From the NCBI RefSeq assembly GCF_900113015.1, contig NZ_FONV01000009.1, positions 1 through 64,000 on the forward strand: a stretch of 64,000 nucleotides of DNA, read 5' to 3'. The position numbers and the translations under genes are program-made. Below are positions 25,397 to 34,653 of the stretch, in pieces; the stretch's first letter is position 1, and each line of letters opens with the position of its first letter. Origin of the DNA: Actinoplanes philippinensis (GTDB lineage: Bacteria; Actinomycetota; Actinomycetes; Mycobacteriales; Micromonosporaceae). The notes beneath the pieces were generated by a model. That model saw only the letters and a list, made by a program, of their open reading frames with translations, did not search any database and was not told the DNA's origin.

Positions 25397-26233
25397 ATGT
25401 CGCGCCGTGCTTCCGGGATCCTGCTGTTCGTGCTGAGCGTCCCGCTGCTGCTGCTCGGCGTCACCGCCGGGAAGGACGCCGCCCGCGAGACCGATGTGCG
25501 TGCCTGGCAGCTGTCGCAGGCCGCCGGCACCACCGACGCCATGGAGCGCGAACGGTTCACCGAGTACGCCGAGAGCACGCAGCGGCGCATCGACGAGGCC
25601 GCCTACAACCGGACCATGCTGCTCGTGGCCGCCGCGGCCGGGATCGCCGGCGGGATCGTGGTGCTGGCCACCGGCCGGCGACGGCGGCAGACCGAGCCCG
25701 CCGATCCGGCGACCGCGCCGGTCTTCGTGGCCTGCGCGGCGTGCGGCTGGAGGATCTCGAACGCGGCGACCGCCTGCCCGCAGTGCGGCCACCCGCACCA
25801 GCTCGTCGCGCCCGCGGCGGACGCCCCGCCCACCCGCGCCGGCCAGGCGCTGCGGGTGTTCTACGCCGGCCTGATCGTCGCCGGTCTCGGCGCCGCCGTG
25901 GTGATCTACACGGTGCTGTTCGACAGCCTGTCCGAGACCACGCTGGTCCGCGTCTCGCCGTTCTGGATCTTCCCGGCCGTGTTCGGCTACTACGGCCTGG
26001 TCGCGCAGCGCATGGAGGCCCGGCTCCAGGCCACCCACCTGGACACCGTCTCCGACCAGTTGCTGCGGGTCATCCGGGAGACCGGCACGCTCGGCCAGAT
26101 CTTCTCGTTCCTGGTCCACGCCCCGTTCCTGCTGGTCAAGAGCCGCCAGCCGTGGGTGACCGCACTGGTCGGCTCACTGATCTGGGCGATCGCCCTGACC
26201 CTGTTCTTCAGCGTGGTCTTCCCGACGCTCTGA
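25397..26233 (+). CDS. Zinc-ribbon membrane protein of unknown function
   Basis: The 278-residue protein has an N-terminal membrane segment, an extracytoplasmic charged helix, a second segment (about 80-98) and a zinc ribbon with two CxxC knuckles (CAACG.. and CPQCG). Three or four more C-terminal hydrophobic segments follow. The ATG at 25397 is preferred over 25391 because GAGAGGG then has normal spacing. Its role is unknown; zinc ribbons of this kind often serve as small assembly or regulatory modules. Its 3' end overlaps the convergent ArsR-like gene by 60 bp. Confidence 0.75.
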   Translation: MSRRASGILLFVLSVPLLLLGVTAGKDAARETDVRAWQLSQAAGTTDAMERERFTEYAESTQRRIDEAAYNRTMLLVAAAAGIAGGIVVLATGRRRRQTEPADPATAPVFVACAACGWRISNAATACPQCGHPHQLVAPAADAPPTRAGQALRVFYAGLIVAGLGAAVVIYTVLFDSLSETTLVRVSPFWIFPAVFGYYGLVAQRMEARLQATHLDTVSDQLLRVIRETGTLGQIFSFLVHAPFLLVKSRQPWVTALVGSLIWAIALTLFFSVVFPTL

Positions 26234-27193
26234 GACGGCGGTCGCGGCGAGCGAGTCCCCGAGCGCGGTACGCCAGTAGAGCACCTCGCGCCCGGCCCGG
26301 CGGCGCAGCACCAGCCCGGCGTCGAGCAGCACCCGCAGATGGTTGCCGACCGCGCCGAGCGGCAGCCCGGAGAGCGCCGTGAGCTGGGTCGTCGACCGGG
26401 GATCGGCGAGCGCGTGCAGCAGGCCCGCCCGGTTCGCGCCGATCAGGCGGGCCAGCCCGGCGCCGCTCGCCGTGCCGGTCGGCGCCAGCACGCCGGTGAC
26501 CGGGTAGACGATGGCGTACCGGCGGGGCTCGTTCCAGGCCACCCACGAGCCGTTGCTGTGCACCGGCACGAACAGCAGCGACTCGGCGGCGGAGAGATCG
26601 CGTTCGGGTAGGTCGTACCGATTGATCTGCAGTAATCCGTCGCCGAGCCACCTGCGTGTCGCGCCCAGGGTGGGTATCACCCCGGACCAGCCGTGCGCGG
26701 CCAGCGTCGCCGTGCGGGACACGATGTCGGCGCGCAGCACCCGCTGCCGGCGCGGCCAGTCGGCGGCCACCGTCACCGTCCACACCCACCGCAGCAGCGC
26801 GAGCAGTTCGGCCCGCAGACCCGGTCCCCGCAGCCCGGCGGCCGGCGGGCCGGGCTGTGCCGACCGCAGCTCGGCGCGGATCGTGTCGTCGTCCCACTCG
26901 TCGCCGAGCTGGGCGAGCTCCTCGTCGAACGACATCCCGGCAACCGCGGGGACGGTGCCGAGGAAGTCGGCCATCCAGCCCGGCCGGTCACCGCGGCGCG
27001 GGCGCCAGGCATGGCGCACCAGCTCCCGGCGTACCGGATGACGCGCCAGCATCTCCTCGAAGGCGTCCCGGTTCGCCGCGTGGAATGCCTGCTGCCAGGG
27101 ACCCCGCGGCGCCTCCAGAAGGGTCAGCGCCGCCACCGTCTCCTGGATCGGTGACATCACGAACCGGCTCGACGCCAGCAGATCGGCCGACAC
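26174..27193 (-). CDS. ArsR-type winged-helix regulator (DUF5937-like), possibly clipped at the 5' end
   Basis: The protein has about 339 residues from GTG 27193. A long N-terminal alpha-helical region typical of DUF5937 regulators (FVMSPIQETVAALTLL...) precedes a C-terminal ArsR winged helix (about 250-320; TTQLTALSGLPLGAVGNHLRVLLDAGL). Related proteins I know start a few residues earlier, before the first VSADLL strand, so its original 5' end may be missing. It is divergent from the MFS gene, its probable target. No metal-binding Cys pairs are seen, so it probably does not sense a metal. Confidence 0.75.
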   Translation of the reverse strand: MSADLLASSRFVMSPIQETVAALTLLEAPRGPWQQAFHAANRDAFEEMLARHPVRRELVRHAWRPRRGDRPGWMADFLGTVPAVAGMSFDEELAQLGDEWDDDTIRAELRSAQPGPPAAGLRGPGLRAELLALLRWVWTVTVAADWPRRQRVLRADIVSRTATLAAHGWSGVIPTLGATRRWLGDGLLQINRYDLPERDLSAAESLLFVPVHSNGSWVAWNEPRRYAIVYPVTGVLAPTGTASGAGLARLIGANRAGLLHALADPRSTTQLTALSGLPLGAVGNHLRVLLDAGLVLRRRAGREVLYWRTALGDSLAATAVSERREDHAEEQGQGDRPDQ

Positions 27194-27244
27194 GGGGTCA
27201 CCACCTACGCCACCACCGGCTCCCCGGTCCTCACCGCGCTGTCG

Positions 27245-28303
27245 ATGTTCGGCGGGCCGCTGATCACCCTGCTCGGCTCGGCCACCGTGCTGAGCATGTC
27301 GGACTCGACGGGCCCGCGCCGGGCGGCGATGGTCATGCCGATCGCGTACGTCGCCGCATACGCGTTGCAGGCGCTGCCGCACCTGGCGTGGGGATGGCGC
27401 TTCGCGATCCTGGCGATCCCGTTTCTCGCCGGATCGGCCACCGGCGGGTCGACGATGCGGCTGCTGCACGACATCGTGCCGGCCGGCGGTTTCGTGCTCG
27501 GCCGGGCCACCCTCAACATCGCCACCGGGGTCATGCAGATCGCCGGGTACGGCCTCGGCGGCCTCCTGCTGGCCGGGTTCGCCACGCCCGCCCTGTTCCT
27601 GATCGCCGCGGCCGCCTCCGCGACGGCCGTGCTGATCCTGCGCTTCGGCATCGGCGAACGGCCGGGAGTGACAGCCGGCAAGGGCGTGGTCGAGCGGACC
27701 CGCGAGGTGAACCGCACCCTGCTGGGCTCCCCGGTCACCCGCCCGCTGTACCTGGCGATGTGGGTCCCCAACGGCCTCGTCGTCGGATGCGAGGCCCTGT
27801 ACGTCCCGTACGCCGGCCGGTCGGGCGCCGGATACCTGTTCGCCGCCGGCGCGGCCGGGATGCTGCTCGGCGACGTCGTCGTGGGCCGGTTCGTCGCGCC
27901 CCGGCGCCGCGACCGGATGATCGGGCCGTTGCGTCTGCTGCTGGCTCTGCCGTACCTCGGATTCTGGCTCTTCCCGCCGTTCGGGGTCGCCGTGGCGCTC
28001 GCCTTCGTCGCGGCGGCCGGGTTCGCCGCCTCGCTGCCGCTGACCGAGCGGCTCGCCACCACCATCGGGCCGGACATCCGCGGCCAGGCGTTCGGCCTCT
28101 ACTCGACCGGGCTGATGCTGGGGCAGGCGATCGGCGCGGTGATCGGTGGCGCGCTCGCGACCGGGCTCGGCGCCGCGCGGGCGATGGGCGTGCTGGCGGT
28201 GGTGTCACTGGCCGTCACCCTCGCCCTGAACCCGGGGCTGCGCCGGTCCGGGCCGGCCGCGGCTCCCGTCACGGCCGGTCCCCCCGCGCCGGCGCCGCGG
28301 TGA
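27245..28303 (+). pseudogene. MFS transporter lacking its first membrane helix (probable 5' truncation)
   Basis: The readable protein (352 residues from ATG 27245) matches an MFS exporter from the second transmembrane helix on; STGPRRAAM is the cytoplasmic loop 2-3 motif. The in-frame sequence upstream (VTTYATTGSPVLTALS) looks like MFS sequence but reaches a stop at 27152 with no ATG or GTG, and helix 1 is not encoded. The helix-1 sequence and the promoter seem to have been deleted together with the 5' tip of the divergent ArsR gene. It might still be translated from 27245, but a functional pump is doubtful. Confidence 0.6.
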
Positions 28304-28348
28304 GCCCCCGGACCGGTGCCGGAGAGCAGCCCGGCGTGGGCGGCCGGA

Positions 28349-29704
28349 CTACCGTCGTGTGTACCGGTGCTTGACGCCCTTGGGGAAGAACTCCGGATCG
28401 TCCGCCGCCCGCAACTCGACCCGCGGAGTCTGCGATCCCTCGGGCACATAATGGGCGAACTCGCTGTTGAGCCGCACCAGCTCCGACCGGATCGACGACG
28501 CCGCGATCCGCTCCCGCTCCGCGCTGGCGCCGGCCCCCGGCGCCAGCTCCACCACCACCGACAGATGCCGGTCGCGGTCCTCGTCCTCCACGGTGCTCAG
28601 CACGAACCGCCCGGTCGTCCAGGCGCTGATGTCCGCGCGTTCCAGCCCGACGGTCACGTTCTCCGGATAGACGTTGGCACCGAAGAACGACACCGTGAAC
28701 AGCGAACGCCCGAACACGTACACGAACGGCTGGTCCGGACCGTCGCCCGGATCGAACCCGTGCTCCCGGCAGAACCCGACCAGCTCCTCCTTCGGCAGCA
28801 CGCCACCCTCGTCGGCGATGTGGTACCGCACCAGCGGAACGGTGCCGTCGGCACTGAACACCAGCGTGCCGTCCGGCGCCGTCTCGAACAGCCGGGTCGC
28901 CGGGTCGTACTGCACGAGCGTCGGCAGGCGGGGCTCACCGAAGACGGCCGCGGCCAGGTCGGGCCGCCCGGCGAGAAAACGCCTCAGCCGTACGCTCAAA
29001 GGTGTCTCGTTGCCGAGCACCCCCGCATCGGCCGTCCCGTACAGCGACGCGACGCCCGTCTCGGGATCGGAGATCCCGGCCCGCGCGGCGACCAGGTCAC
29101 GCCACTGCTCGCTGAAGACCTCACCGGCCAGCACCAGCTTGACCCGCAGCGACGGCCAGTCCACCCCGCGGGCCACCCCGGCGTCGATCACGTTCTTGAC
29201 GAACGGCGGATAGCCCAGCAGCACCGTCTGCTCGAAGTGGCCGCCGAGTTCGCCGACGACGCGCAGGATCTCGTCGATGTCGTTGCCGGGCGCCGCCACG
29301 GTGACCGGCAGCCGGCGGCACGCCGCGACCGTGTACATGCCGCCGACCCAGTTGCCGAGCGCGAAACACACCACGGCGAGGGTGCTGCGCTCGCCGGCCC
29401 GGAACCCGTCGAGGAACACCTGCGCGAACCGGTCCGTCACCGGCGCCTCGTCGGCGATCGTTCGCGGCCAGACGGTGGGCCGCCCGGACGAGCCGGACGA
29501 CACCGCCACGGTCGCCGCCGCGTCCAGCCGCCCGCCCCGGCAGCGCTGCGGCAGGTCGAACCGCTGGTGATAGCCCTGCTTGGTCATCAGCGGGATCTGT
29601 GCCGGATCGGTCACCGACGCCGGGTCGACACCCTGCTCGCGAAGGAAGACCGGATAGGCGGGGACACTCTCGACCGCGTCGCGGAACAGCTCCAGCACCT
29701 GCAT
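28349..29704 (-). CDS. PaaK-like adenylate-forming enzyme (phenylacetate-CoA ligase / F390 synthetase family)
   Basis: This 451-residue member of the ANL superfamily has the P-loop SSGSSGRPT near residue 70-78, LYGTADAG as the adenine-binding motif and RYHIADEGG before the hinge. The C-terminal lid (about 340-451) ends with PKGVKHRYTRR, which contains a conserved Lys. Family members activate a carboxylic acid with ATP, often making a CoA thioester. It lacks clear homology to a specific substrate class and has no pathway partners nearby, so the acid is unknown. It is transcribed alone. Confidence 0.82.
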   Translation of the reverse strand: MQVLELFRDAVESVPAYPVFLREQGVDPASVTDPAQIPLMTKQGYHQRFDLPQRCRGGRLDAAATVAVSSGSSGRPTVWPRTIADEAPVTDRFAQVFLDGFRAGERSTLAVVCFALGNWVGGMYTVAACRRLPVTVAAPGNDIDEILRVVGELGGHFEQTVLLGYPPFVKNVIDAGVARGVDWPSLRVKLVLAGEVFSEQWRDLVAARAGISDPETGVASLYGTADAGVLGNETPLSVRLRRFLAGRPDLAAAVFGEPRLPTLVQYDPATRLFETAPDGTLVFSADGTVPLVRYHIADEGGVLPKEELVGFCREHGFDPGDGPDQPFVYVFGRSLFTVSFFGANVYPENVTVGLERADISAWTTGRFVLSTVEDEDRDRHLSVVVELAPGAGASAERERIAASSIRSELVRLNSEFAHYVPEGSQTPRVELRAADDPEFFPKGVKHRYTRR

Positions 29705-29843
29705 GCCCCCAGATTAGACGGGCCCGAGGGGTGGAGATCCCGGTCTGACAGCCTCTGTCACAACGAGCGCCCGCGTGGTGACATGGAGTCCGGAGACATC
29801 GACGAATACCGGTGTCCCGCGCTCCCGGGGAGGTGACGCGACC

Positions 29844-30131
29844 ATGGGCGCCGTGCTCGTCCTGTTCGCAGTGATCCTGCTGATGAAGGTGGTCGGCTTG
29901 ATCGCCCTGTCCTGGCTCGACCGCCCGGCCGCCACGCTCCCGCACCCCGATCCGTGCCTGGGCCCGCTGATGGACCTGCCGCTGCCCCCGCCCGACCCGG
30001 AGAGGTCACTGCTGACGAGCCTGGCCGCCGGCCGGATCACCCGGGCCGACTACCGGGCCGCCATGGCCGCGCTGGCCGCCCGTGAAGCCGCGACCCACCC
30101 CTTGCAGACCCCCGGCGGCCCGGATTCCTAG
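29844..30131 (+). CDS. Small membrane protein with SHOCT-like tail
   Basis: This 95-residue protein has one N-terminal membrane helix (about 3-25), a Pro-rich middle, and a C-terminal helix pair with LTSLAAGRITRADYRAAMAAL, matching the short C-terminal oligomerisation domain SHOCT. The start is the ATG at 29844 with GGGGAGG upstream. SHOCT modules often sit on membrane or secreted stress proteins. The next genes (CBS-BON, USP) are also stress-type, but are not in the same transcript as far as can be seen. Confidence 0.75.
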   Translation: MGAVLVLFAVILLMKVVGLIALSWLDRPAATLPHPDPCLGPLMDLPLPPPDPERSLLTSLAAGRITRADYRAAMAALAAREAATHPLQTPGGPDS

Positions 30132-30250
30132 GCCGCTGCCGGGCCGGCTCGACCTGCCGTCTGCGGCCGATGGTCCCGGGCAGGCGGGTCGTTGAGTCCT
30201 GCCGTACCGGCCCGGTCCGCGCCTAGCGTCGGTGTCGGGAGGGAACGAAG

Positions 30251-30937
30251 ATGAGGATCTGGCATGTCAGTGATGTGATGACCAGCGATGTCGTCACGGT
30301 CGGCCCGGCGACGCCCTACCGGGAGGTGGTGGCCTTGCTGGCGGCCTACCGGATCAACGCGGTGCCGGTGGTCGACGCCGACCGGCGGGTGCTCGGGGTG
30401 GTCTCCGAGTCGGACCTGCTCCGCAAGGTCGAGTATGCGGGCGCCGATCGCCCCCAGTGGTTCGAGATCCGTGGACGGGCCGCCCGCCGCAAGGCCGGCG
30501 CGCTGACCGCTGGCGAACTGATGTCCGCCCCCGCCGAGGTCGCCCTCGCCACGACCGGCATTCGCGCCGCCGCCCGCCGCATGGACGAGGCCCACGTCAA
30601 ACAGCTGCCGGTGGAGGACCTGCTGGGCCGGCTGGTGGGCATGGTCAGCCGCAGCGACCTGCTGAAGGAGCACCTGCGCCACGACGACGACATCCGCGTC
30701 GACGTGCAGGAGGCCGTCCGGGAGGCAACCCTCACCGAACGCGACGCCACCGTCGAGACGACTGTGGAACGCGGCCAGGTGACCCTGTCCGGCCACGTCG
30801 AACGCTGGTCCACCGCGGTCCTCGTCGAACGCCTGGTCCGTCTGGTGGCCGGCGTGGTCTTCGTGGACTCCCGGGTCGCCTTCGACATCGACGACCACGA
30901 CCTGGTGGATCCGGCCCCCGCCTATTTCGTGGCCTGA
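30251..30937 (+). CDS. CBS-pair and BON-domain protein
   Basis: The 228-residue cytosolic protein has two CBS motifs (about 8-60 and 92-142; VPVVDADRRVLGVVSESDLL and LPVEDLLGRLVGMVSRSDLL) that form an adenine-nucleotide-binding Bateman module. A C-terminal BON domain (about 152-215; TVERGQVTLSGHVERW) often binds membranes or partners. Such CBS-BON proteins occur with universal stress proteins in actinomycetes, and one lies convergently here. GGGAGGGAACGAAG precedes the ATG. The ligand and target are unknown. Confidence 0.9.
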   Translation: MRIWHVSDVMTSDVVTVGPATPYREVVALLAAYRINAVPVVDADRRVLGVVSESDLLRKVEYAGADRPQWFEIRGRAARRKAGALTAGELMSAPAEVALATTGIRAAARRMDEAHVKQLPVEDLLGRLVGMVSRSDLLKEHLRHDDDIRVDVQEAVREATLTERDATVETTVERGQVTLSGHVERWSTAVLVERLVRLVAGVVFVDSRVAFDIDDHDLVDPAPAYFVA

Positions 30938-30955
30938 CCGTACGTCGCCCGGGAC

Positions 30956-30982
30956 TTCGGGCCTCCGAACCGGAGGCCCGAA
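30956..30982. terminator. Bidirectional terminator between CBS-BON and USP genes
   Basis: A 12-base perfect stem (TTCGGGCCTCCG at 30956-30967 with its complement at 30971-30982) with a 3-base loop lies between two convergent stops (30937 and 30993), as expected for a shared terminator. Confidence 0.75.
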
Positions 30983-30992
30983 CCCGGCGGGC

Positions 30993-31814
30993 TCAGAAGA
31001 GCCCCACCAGCGCCGCGGCCCGCCGGATCGGCGCACTCCGGGAGGCGCGAACCACGAGCACCGGCCCGCGGGCATGATGCAGCAACGCTTGACTCACCGA
31101 TCCGAGCAATCCGTGGTACGGCAACTCGCCCCGCGCCCCCACGACCACCAGGGACGCCTCCCGTGACCGCTGCCGGAGCACCGCGGCCGGATCGCCGGCC
31201 ACCACGTCGAACCGGACGCCGACCCCGTAGGCGAGCGCCCGCGAGGTGATCACGTCCTCGAGCACCCGCACCCGCTGCGACACCTCGCCGACGTGCACGA
31301 CATCGAGGCCGACGGCCCGTCCGGCCGCCGCCTCGCACGCGCGCGCCAGCACCGCCCCCGACATGGTCGACCCGCTCACCCCGACCAGCACCGGCCCCTG
31401 TGGAGCCGCCGGCGCCCGCACGACCAGCACGGTGCTGAACGCCCGAGCCGCCACCTGCACGGTCGTGGCCTCCCGGGGCAGGCAGACCTGCTCGCCGAGA
31501 CTCCCGTCCCCGAGAACGGTCAGCGCGGCCTGCCGGGACAGGCGCAGCAGGCCCGTCACCGGATCGCCCTCGACCAGCTCGACGGTCGTCCACAGTCCCG
31601 GCGCGGTGGCGAGCGCGGTCTCTCGTGCCTGCCGCAACAGGTCACCGGCCTGCCGGGCCTGATCGATCACCCCGTGCCGATACTGCAGAGCGTGCACCAG
31701 CCGCAGCGGAAGCCCGCGAACCGCCGCTTCCCGAGCGGCCATCTCCACGGCGCGCGAGCCGGCCGCCGATCCACTCACGCCGGCGACGACCGGTGTCACT
31801 GCGGAACCGTTCAT
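30993..31814 (-). CDS. Tandem universal stress protein (UspA x2)
   Basis: The protein has 273 residues from the ATG at 31814 (GAGGTG upstream). It consists of two UspA folds: the first from about 7 to 135 (VVAGVSGSAAGSRAVEMAA) and the second from 140 to 273 (VLVGVSGSTMSGAVL, ending with GSVSQALLHHARGPVLVV). The second domain has the G-2x-G-9x-GS type ATP motif (VGARGELPYHGLLGSVS). It binds adenine nucleotides and is usually induced by hypoxia or stationary phase. Neighbourhood with a CBS-BON protein is typical. Confidence 0.88.
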   Translation of the reverse strand: MNGSAVTPVVAGVSGSAAGSRAVEMAAREAAVRGLPLRLVHALQYRHGVIDQARQAGDLLRQARETALATAPGLWTTVELVEGDPVTGLLRLSRQAALTVLGDGSLGEQVCLPREATTVQVAARAFSTVLVVRAPAAPQGPVLVGVSGSTMSGAVLARACEAAAGRAVGLDVVHVGEVSQRVRVLEDVITSRALAYGVGVRFDVVAGDPAAVLRQRSREASLVVVGARGELPYHGLLGSVSQALLHHARGPVLVVRASRSAPIRRAAALVGLF

Positions 31815-31961
31815 GCCTGCACCTCGGCGTTCCTGTCCCCATCGCCGGGCTCTCCCGGCGAGCTGTCCGGTTTGTCCAACCGTCAGGCTATGCCCGCGAA
31901 CCGGCGGCACGACAGGGCCGAAGGGCCCGCACGACGGGACACACCGGGCATCGGCCGGCGG

Positions 31962-32627
31962 TCAGTGGGGCTGGACCTGGCCGGTCAGTTCGCTGATGCG
32001 GCCCAGGTGGTCGAAGGAGACGCGCATGTGGGAGCCGTCGGAGTGCCGGCCGAGCACGCCGCCCTTGCCGTCGTCGACGCGCCACCCCTGCTGGCGCAGG
32101 AACGACACGACGACCGTCCGGTGGTCGACGGCGAACGCCTGCAGCACCTGGCCGAGGACGGTGAACGCCCGCTCCGGCGACACCGCCCCCTGGACCTTCG
32201 ACGGGAGGTTCTCCAGGTGGAAGAAGATCGCGCCGCCGTTGTAGGTGCCCCGGTAGTAGGGGCGCCCGGTCAGTCCCGAGGCGACCAGCGACAGCCGGTG
32301 GCCGTCGATGTGGTCGAGCCGCAGCGACGGCTCGTACAGCTCACGGATGCCCTCGCTGCGGCCGTGCTCGCGCAACCAGCCGGCCAGCTGCAGCAGGGCC
32401 GGGTCCAGGCTGCTGGCGCTGTTCGCCCACGCCCACAGCCAGGTGCGGTCGGCGTGACTCTCGGTGCCCAGTAGCTGCACGGGGTAGCGGAGGTCGTCGC
32501 CGAACGTGACCAGTCCGGCGTTCAGGTCGAGCTGCCAGCCGCGGTCGCCGAGCAGGTCGGCGAGCGCCAGCTGGCGGGCCATGCCGGTGGCGACATGGTG
32601 GGCGAACAGGTCTTCGAACGGGGACAC
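31962..32627 (-). CDS. DUF6882-like protein of unknown function
   Basis: The 221-residue soluble protein resembles the actinobacterial DUF6882 family: an N-terminal helix with LALADLLGDRGW, a strand pair LDLNAGLVTFGDDLRYPVQLLG, and a WLWAWANSASSLDPALLQLA stretch. It has no signal peptide, Cys or metal motif. Members are seen in several copies in actinomycete genomes and have no known function. The assignment is from memory of family features, so it is moderate. It is separated from the upstream peptidase gene by a strong hairpin. Confidence 0.65.
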   Translation of the reverse strand: MSPFEDLFAHHVATGMARQLALADLLGDRGWQLDLNAGLVTFGDDLRYPVQLLGTESHADRTWLWAWANSASSLDPALLQLAGWLREHGRSEGIRELYEPSLRLDHIDGHRLSLVASGLTGRPYYRGTYNGGAIFFHLENLPSKVQGAVSPERAFTVLGQVLQAFAVDHRTVVVSFLRQQGWRVDDGKGGVLGRHSDGSHMRVSFDHLGRISELTGQVQPH

Positions 32628-32677
32628 GGACCGGCCTTTCGATCAAGGGAGCCGGTGCAGTGTGACACGCCTTTGCG

Positions 32678-32706
32678 CCGGTGCCGACCCCGCGGGTCGG
32701 CACCGG
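32678..32706. terminator. Hairpin terminator after the S33 peptidase gene
   Basis: A 13-base perfect stem (CCGGTGCCGACCC at 32678-32690 with its complement at 32694-32706) and 3-base loop follow the stop at 32718 on the minus strand and precede the DUF6882-like gene. Confidence 0.65.
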
Positions 32707-32717
32707 CGGGTCGGACT

Positions 32718-34244
32718 TCAGACAGCGGGGAAGGGAGCGACGTCCTGCGAGCACCGCGTGCCGGCCGGGGGCAGCTCTCCGTTGATCAGATAGCGGGTGT
32801 ACCACCCGGTGACGCACGCGCTGTAGCGGCTCGTGTGGCCGAAGCCGTCCAGTGTCAGCAACCGTGCGTTACCGAGCTGGCGGGTCATCCGGACCGCGAA
32901 GTCGTACCGTGTCGCCGGGTCGAAGGTGGGGTTGACGACCAGGACCGTCTGCGCGGTACGGCGGTTCCACGGCCCGTCGTACGCCTCCTTGATGATCGGC
33001 CAGTTGGCGCAGCCGACCTCGCTGAACGCCTCGGACCGGCCGAAGGTCGGATGAGCCTTCTCGAAGGCCGCCGCGAACGCGGGGTACAGCGCCGGGTTGC
33101 GGGGCAGCGGCGCGTCCGCGCAGTTGACCGCGAAGAACGAGTCGTTGCCGTTGTACGAGTACGCGTCACCGAGCCAGCCGCGTGCGGGCGGCGCCTTCGG
33201 CAGTCCCGCGGCGGTCGAGCGCAGCGCCGCCGGGTCGCCGAAGACGGCGTCGTAGGCGTCCTGCAGGGTCTGTGCCGCGACCGGGAAGCTCGCCATGTTG
33301 TAGAGAGCCTGGCCGATGTATCCGGTCAGATCGTCGATGGTGACGGTGCCCTCGCCGGGGATCTCGGCCGGTCCCTGGCGCAGGCGGTCGCGCAGCCTGT
33401 CGAACTTGCCGCGCGCGTCACCGGAGAACGCGCACGCCGCCCCGGCCTTGTCGCACTCGGCGAGGAAGCCGGCGAGGGCGATCTCGAAGCCGCCGGCCCG
33501 GCCGAACTTGTTCGCGAGCCGGTGGTTGGTGCGCTGATCGGGGTCGACGTTGCCGTCGATGACGATCGCCCGGACCTTCGCCGGGAACAGGTTGGCGTAC
33601 GTGGCGCCGATCAGCGTGCCGTAGGAGTAGCCGATGTAGCTGAGCCGGGAGTCGCCGGCGCCCTGACGGAGCAGGTCGAGGTCCTTGGCGACGTTCAGTG
33701 TGCTCATGTGGGTCAGCAGCGGGCCCATGTTCTTCTTGCAGGCCTCGGTGTACTCCCGGTTCGCCGAGAGGGTGCTGCGGATCTCCTCCTTGGTGATCGG
33801 CACGCCCTTGATCCTGCTCAGCACGGCCTCCGCCTCCGCGTCGGTCGGGTAGCACTGCACGGGATCGCTGGCCCCGATGCCGCGCGGGTCGAAACCGACG
33901 AGGTCGAACCGGGCGAGCACCTCGGGCGAGGCGATCCGGGCCGACGAGCGCACCATGCCCCGTCCGGCGCCGCCGGGGCCGCCGGGGTTCACGAAGATCG
34001 TGCCGATCTTCTGGGCCGGGTTGTCGGCGGGACGCCGGGACAGGGCGATGGTCGTGGTCGGGCCGCCTGGTCTGTCGTGATCCAGGGGCACCTCGTAGGT
34101 GGCGCAGTCGAAACCCAGCAGCGCGGTCTCGGTGCACGCGGACCAGGAGATCGACGGGGCTGCCGCGGTTGCGGCGCCGGGTACGGCCAGTGCTGCTGCG
34201 GTGAGCGCGAGAGCGGCGCCCGCCCGAACGGCGAGTCGGCGCAT
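32718..34244 (-). CDS. Secreted S33 aminopeptidase (tripeptidyl aminopeptidase-like)
   Basis: The 508-residue exported alpha/beta hydrolase has a signal peptide (cleavage near PGAATAAAPS). Its nucleophile Ser is in GYSYGT, the acid Asp probably lies in the NPTFDPAT region, and the His is in DGFGHTSRY. The C-terminal part is the TAP-like domain (about 390-500) typical of Streptomyces tripeptidyl aminopeptidases and SlpD/SlpE. It removes short peptides from the N-terminus of extracellular proteins. The ATG at 34244 has AAGGAG at good distance. Confidence 0.88.
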   Translation of the reverse strand: MRRLAVRAGAALALTAAALAVPGAATAAAPSISWSACTETALLGFDCATYEVPLDHDRPGGPTTTIALSRRPADNPAQKIGTIFVNPGGPGGAGRGMVRSSARIASPEVLARFDLVGFDPRGIGASDPVQCYPTDAEAEAVLSRIKGVPITKEEIRSTLSANREYTEACKKNMGPLLTHMSTLNVAKDLDLLRQGAGDSRLSYIGYSYGTLIGATYANLFPAKVRAIVIDGNVDPDQRTNHRLANKFGRAGGFEIALAGFLAECDKAGAACAFSGDARGKFDRLRDRLRQGPAEIPGEGTVTIDDLTGYIGQALYNMASFPVAAQTLQDAYDAVFGDPAALRSTAAGLPKAPPARGWLGDAYSYNGNDSFFAVNCADAPLPRNPALYPAFAAAFEKAHPTFGRSEAFSEVGCANWPIIKEAYDGPWNRRTAQTVLVVNPTFDPATRYDFAVRMTRQLGNARLLTLDGFGHTSRYSACVTGWYTRYLINGELPPAGTRCSQDVAPFPAV

Positions 34245-34385
34245 GGACACTCCTTCCGGTGGGAAGCAGGAACCAGCGCATGCTCTCACGTATTCAGATG
34301 CGTCGCTGCCTCATGCCGGTCGCGGGCGGGGCCCGCGACCGGGTCCGGCAGCGGATGCGGCGGCGGCCGACGGCCGTGGCGGTGG

Positions 34386-34625
34386 CTACGGCCGGGCGTG
34401 TCCGGTGGCGCGGCGTCGTGCCCGGACGGCCGCCCGCAGGGCCGGCCACAGGCGCAGACGGCGTGAGCTGTCGCAGGCGGCGAGCAGGCGGGCCAGCCCG
34501 TCGCGTTCGTGCGGTGGGACGAACAGCAGGACGATCACCATCGGCAGCACCGCCGCGGCGATCTCGGTCAGCACCAGCAGAGCGATCGTGGTGGCCGCGG
34601 TGACGGCGAGGGCTTGCTCGAACAC
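34386..34625 (-). CDS. Small membrane protein
   Basis: The 79-residue protein has one or two hydrophobic helices (about 5-37) and a very basic C-terminal tail (RRRLRLWPALRAAVRARRR). The start is the GTG at 34625 with AGGAG 8 bp upstream, which supports translation. It is 28 bp after another tiny membrane protein gene on the same strand and is probably co-transcribed. Function is unknown. Confidence 0.65.
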   Translation of the reverse strand: MFEQALAVTAATTIALLVLTEIAAAVLPMVIVLLFVPPHERDGLARLLAACDSSRRLRLWPALRAAVRARRRATGHARP

Positions 34626-34653
34626 GGGCTTGCTCCTGTCTTCCGCGGCGGAT

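Noticed and set aside
27245-28303. Calling the MFS gene intact
   Set aside because: No start codon upstream can supply helix 1; the frame closes at 27152 without an ATG or GTG.
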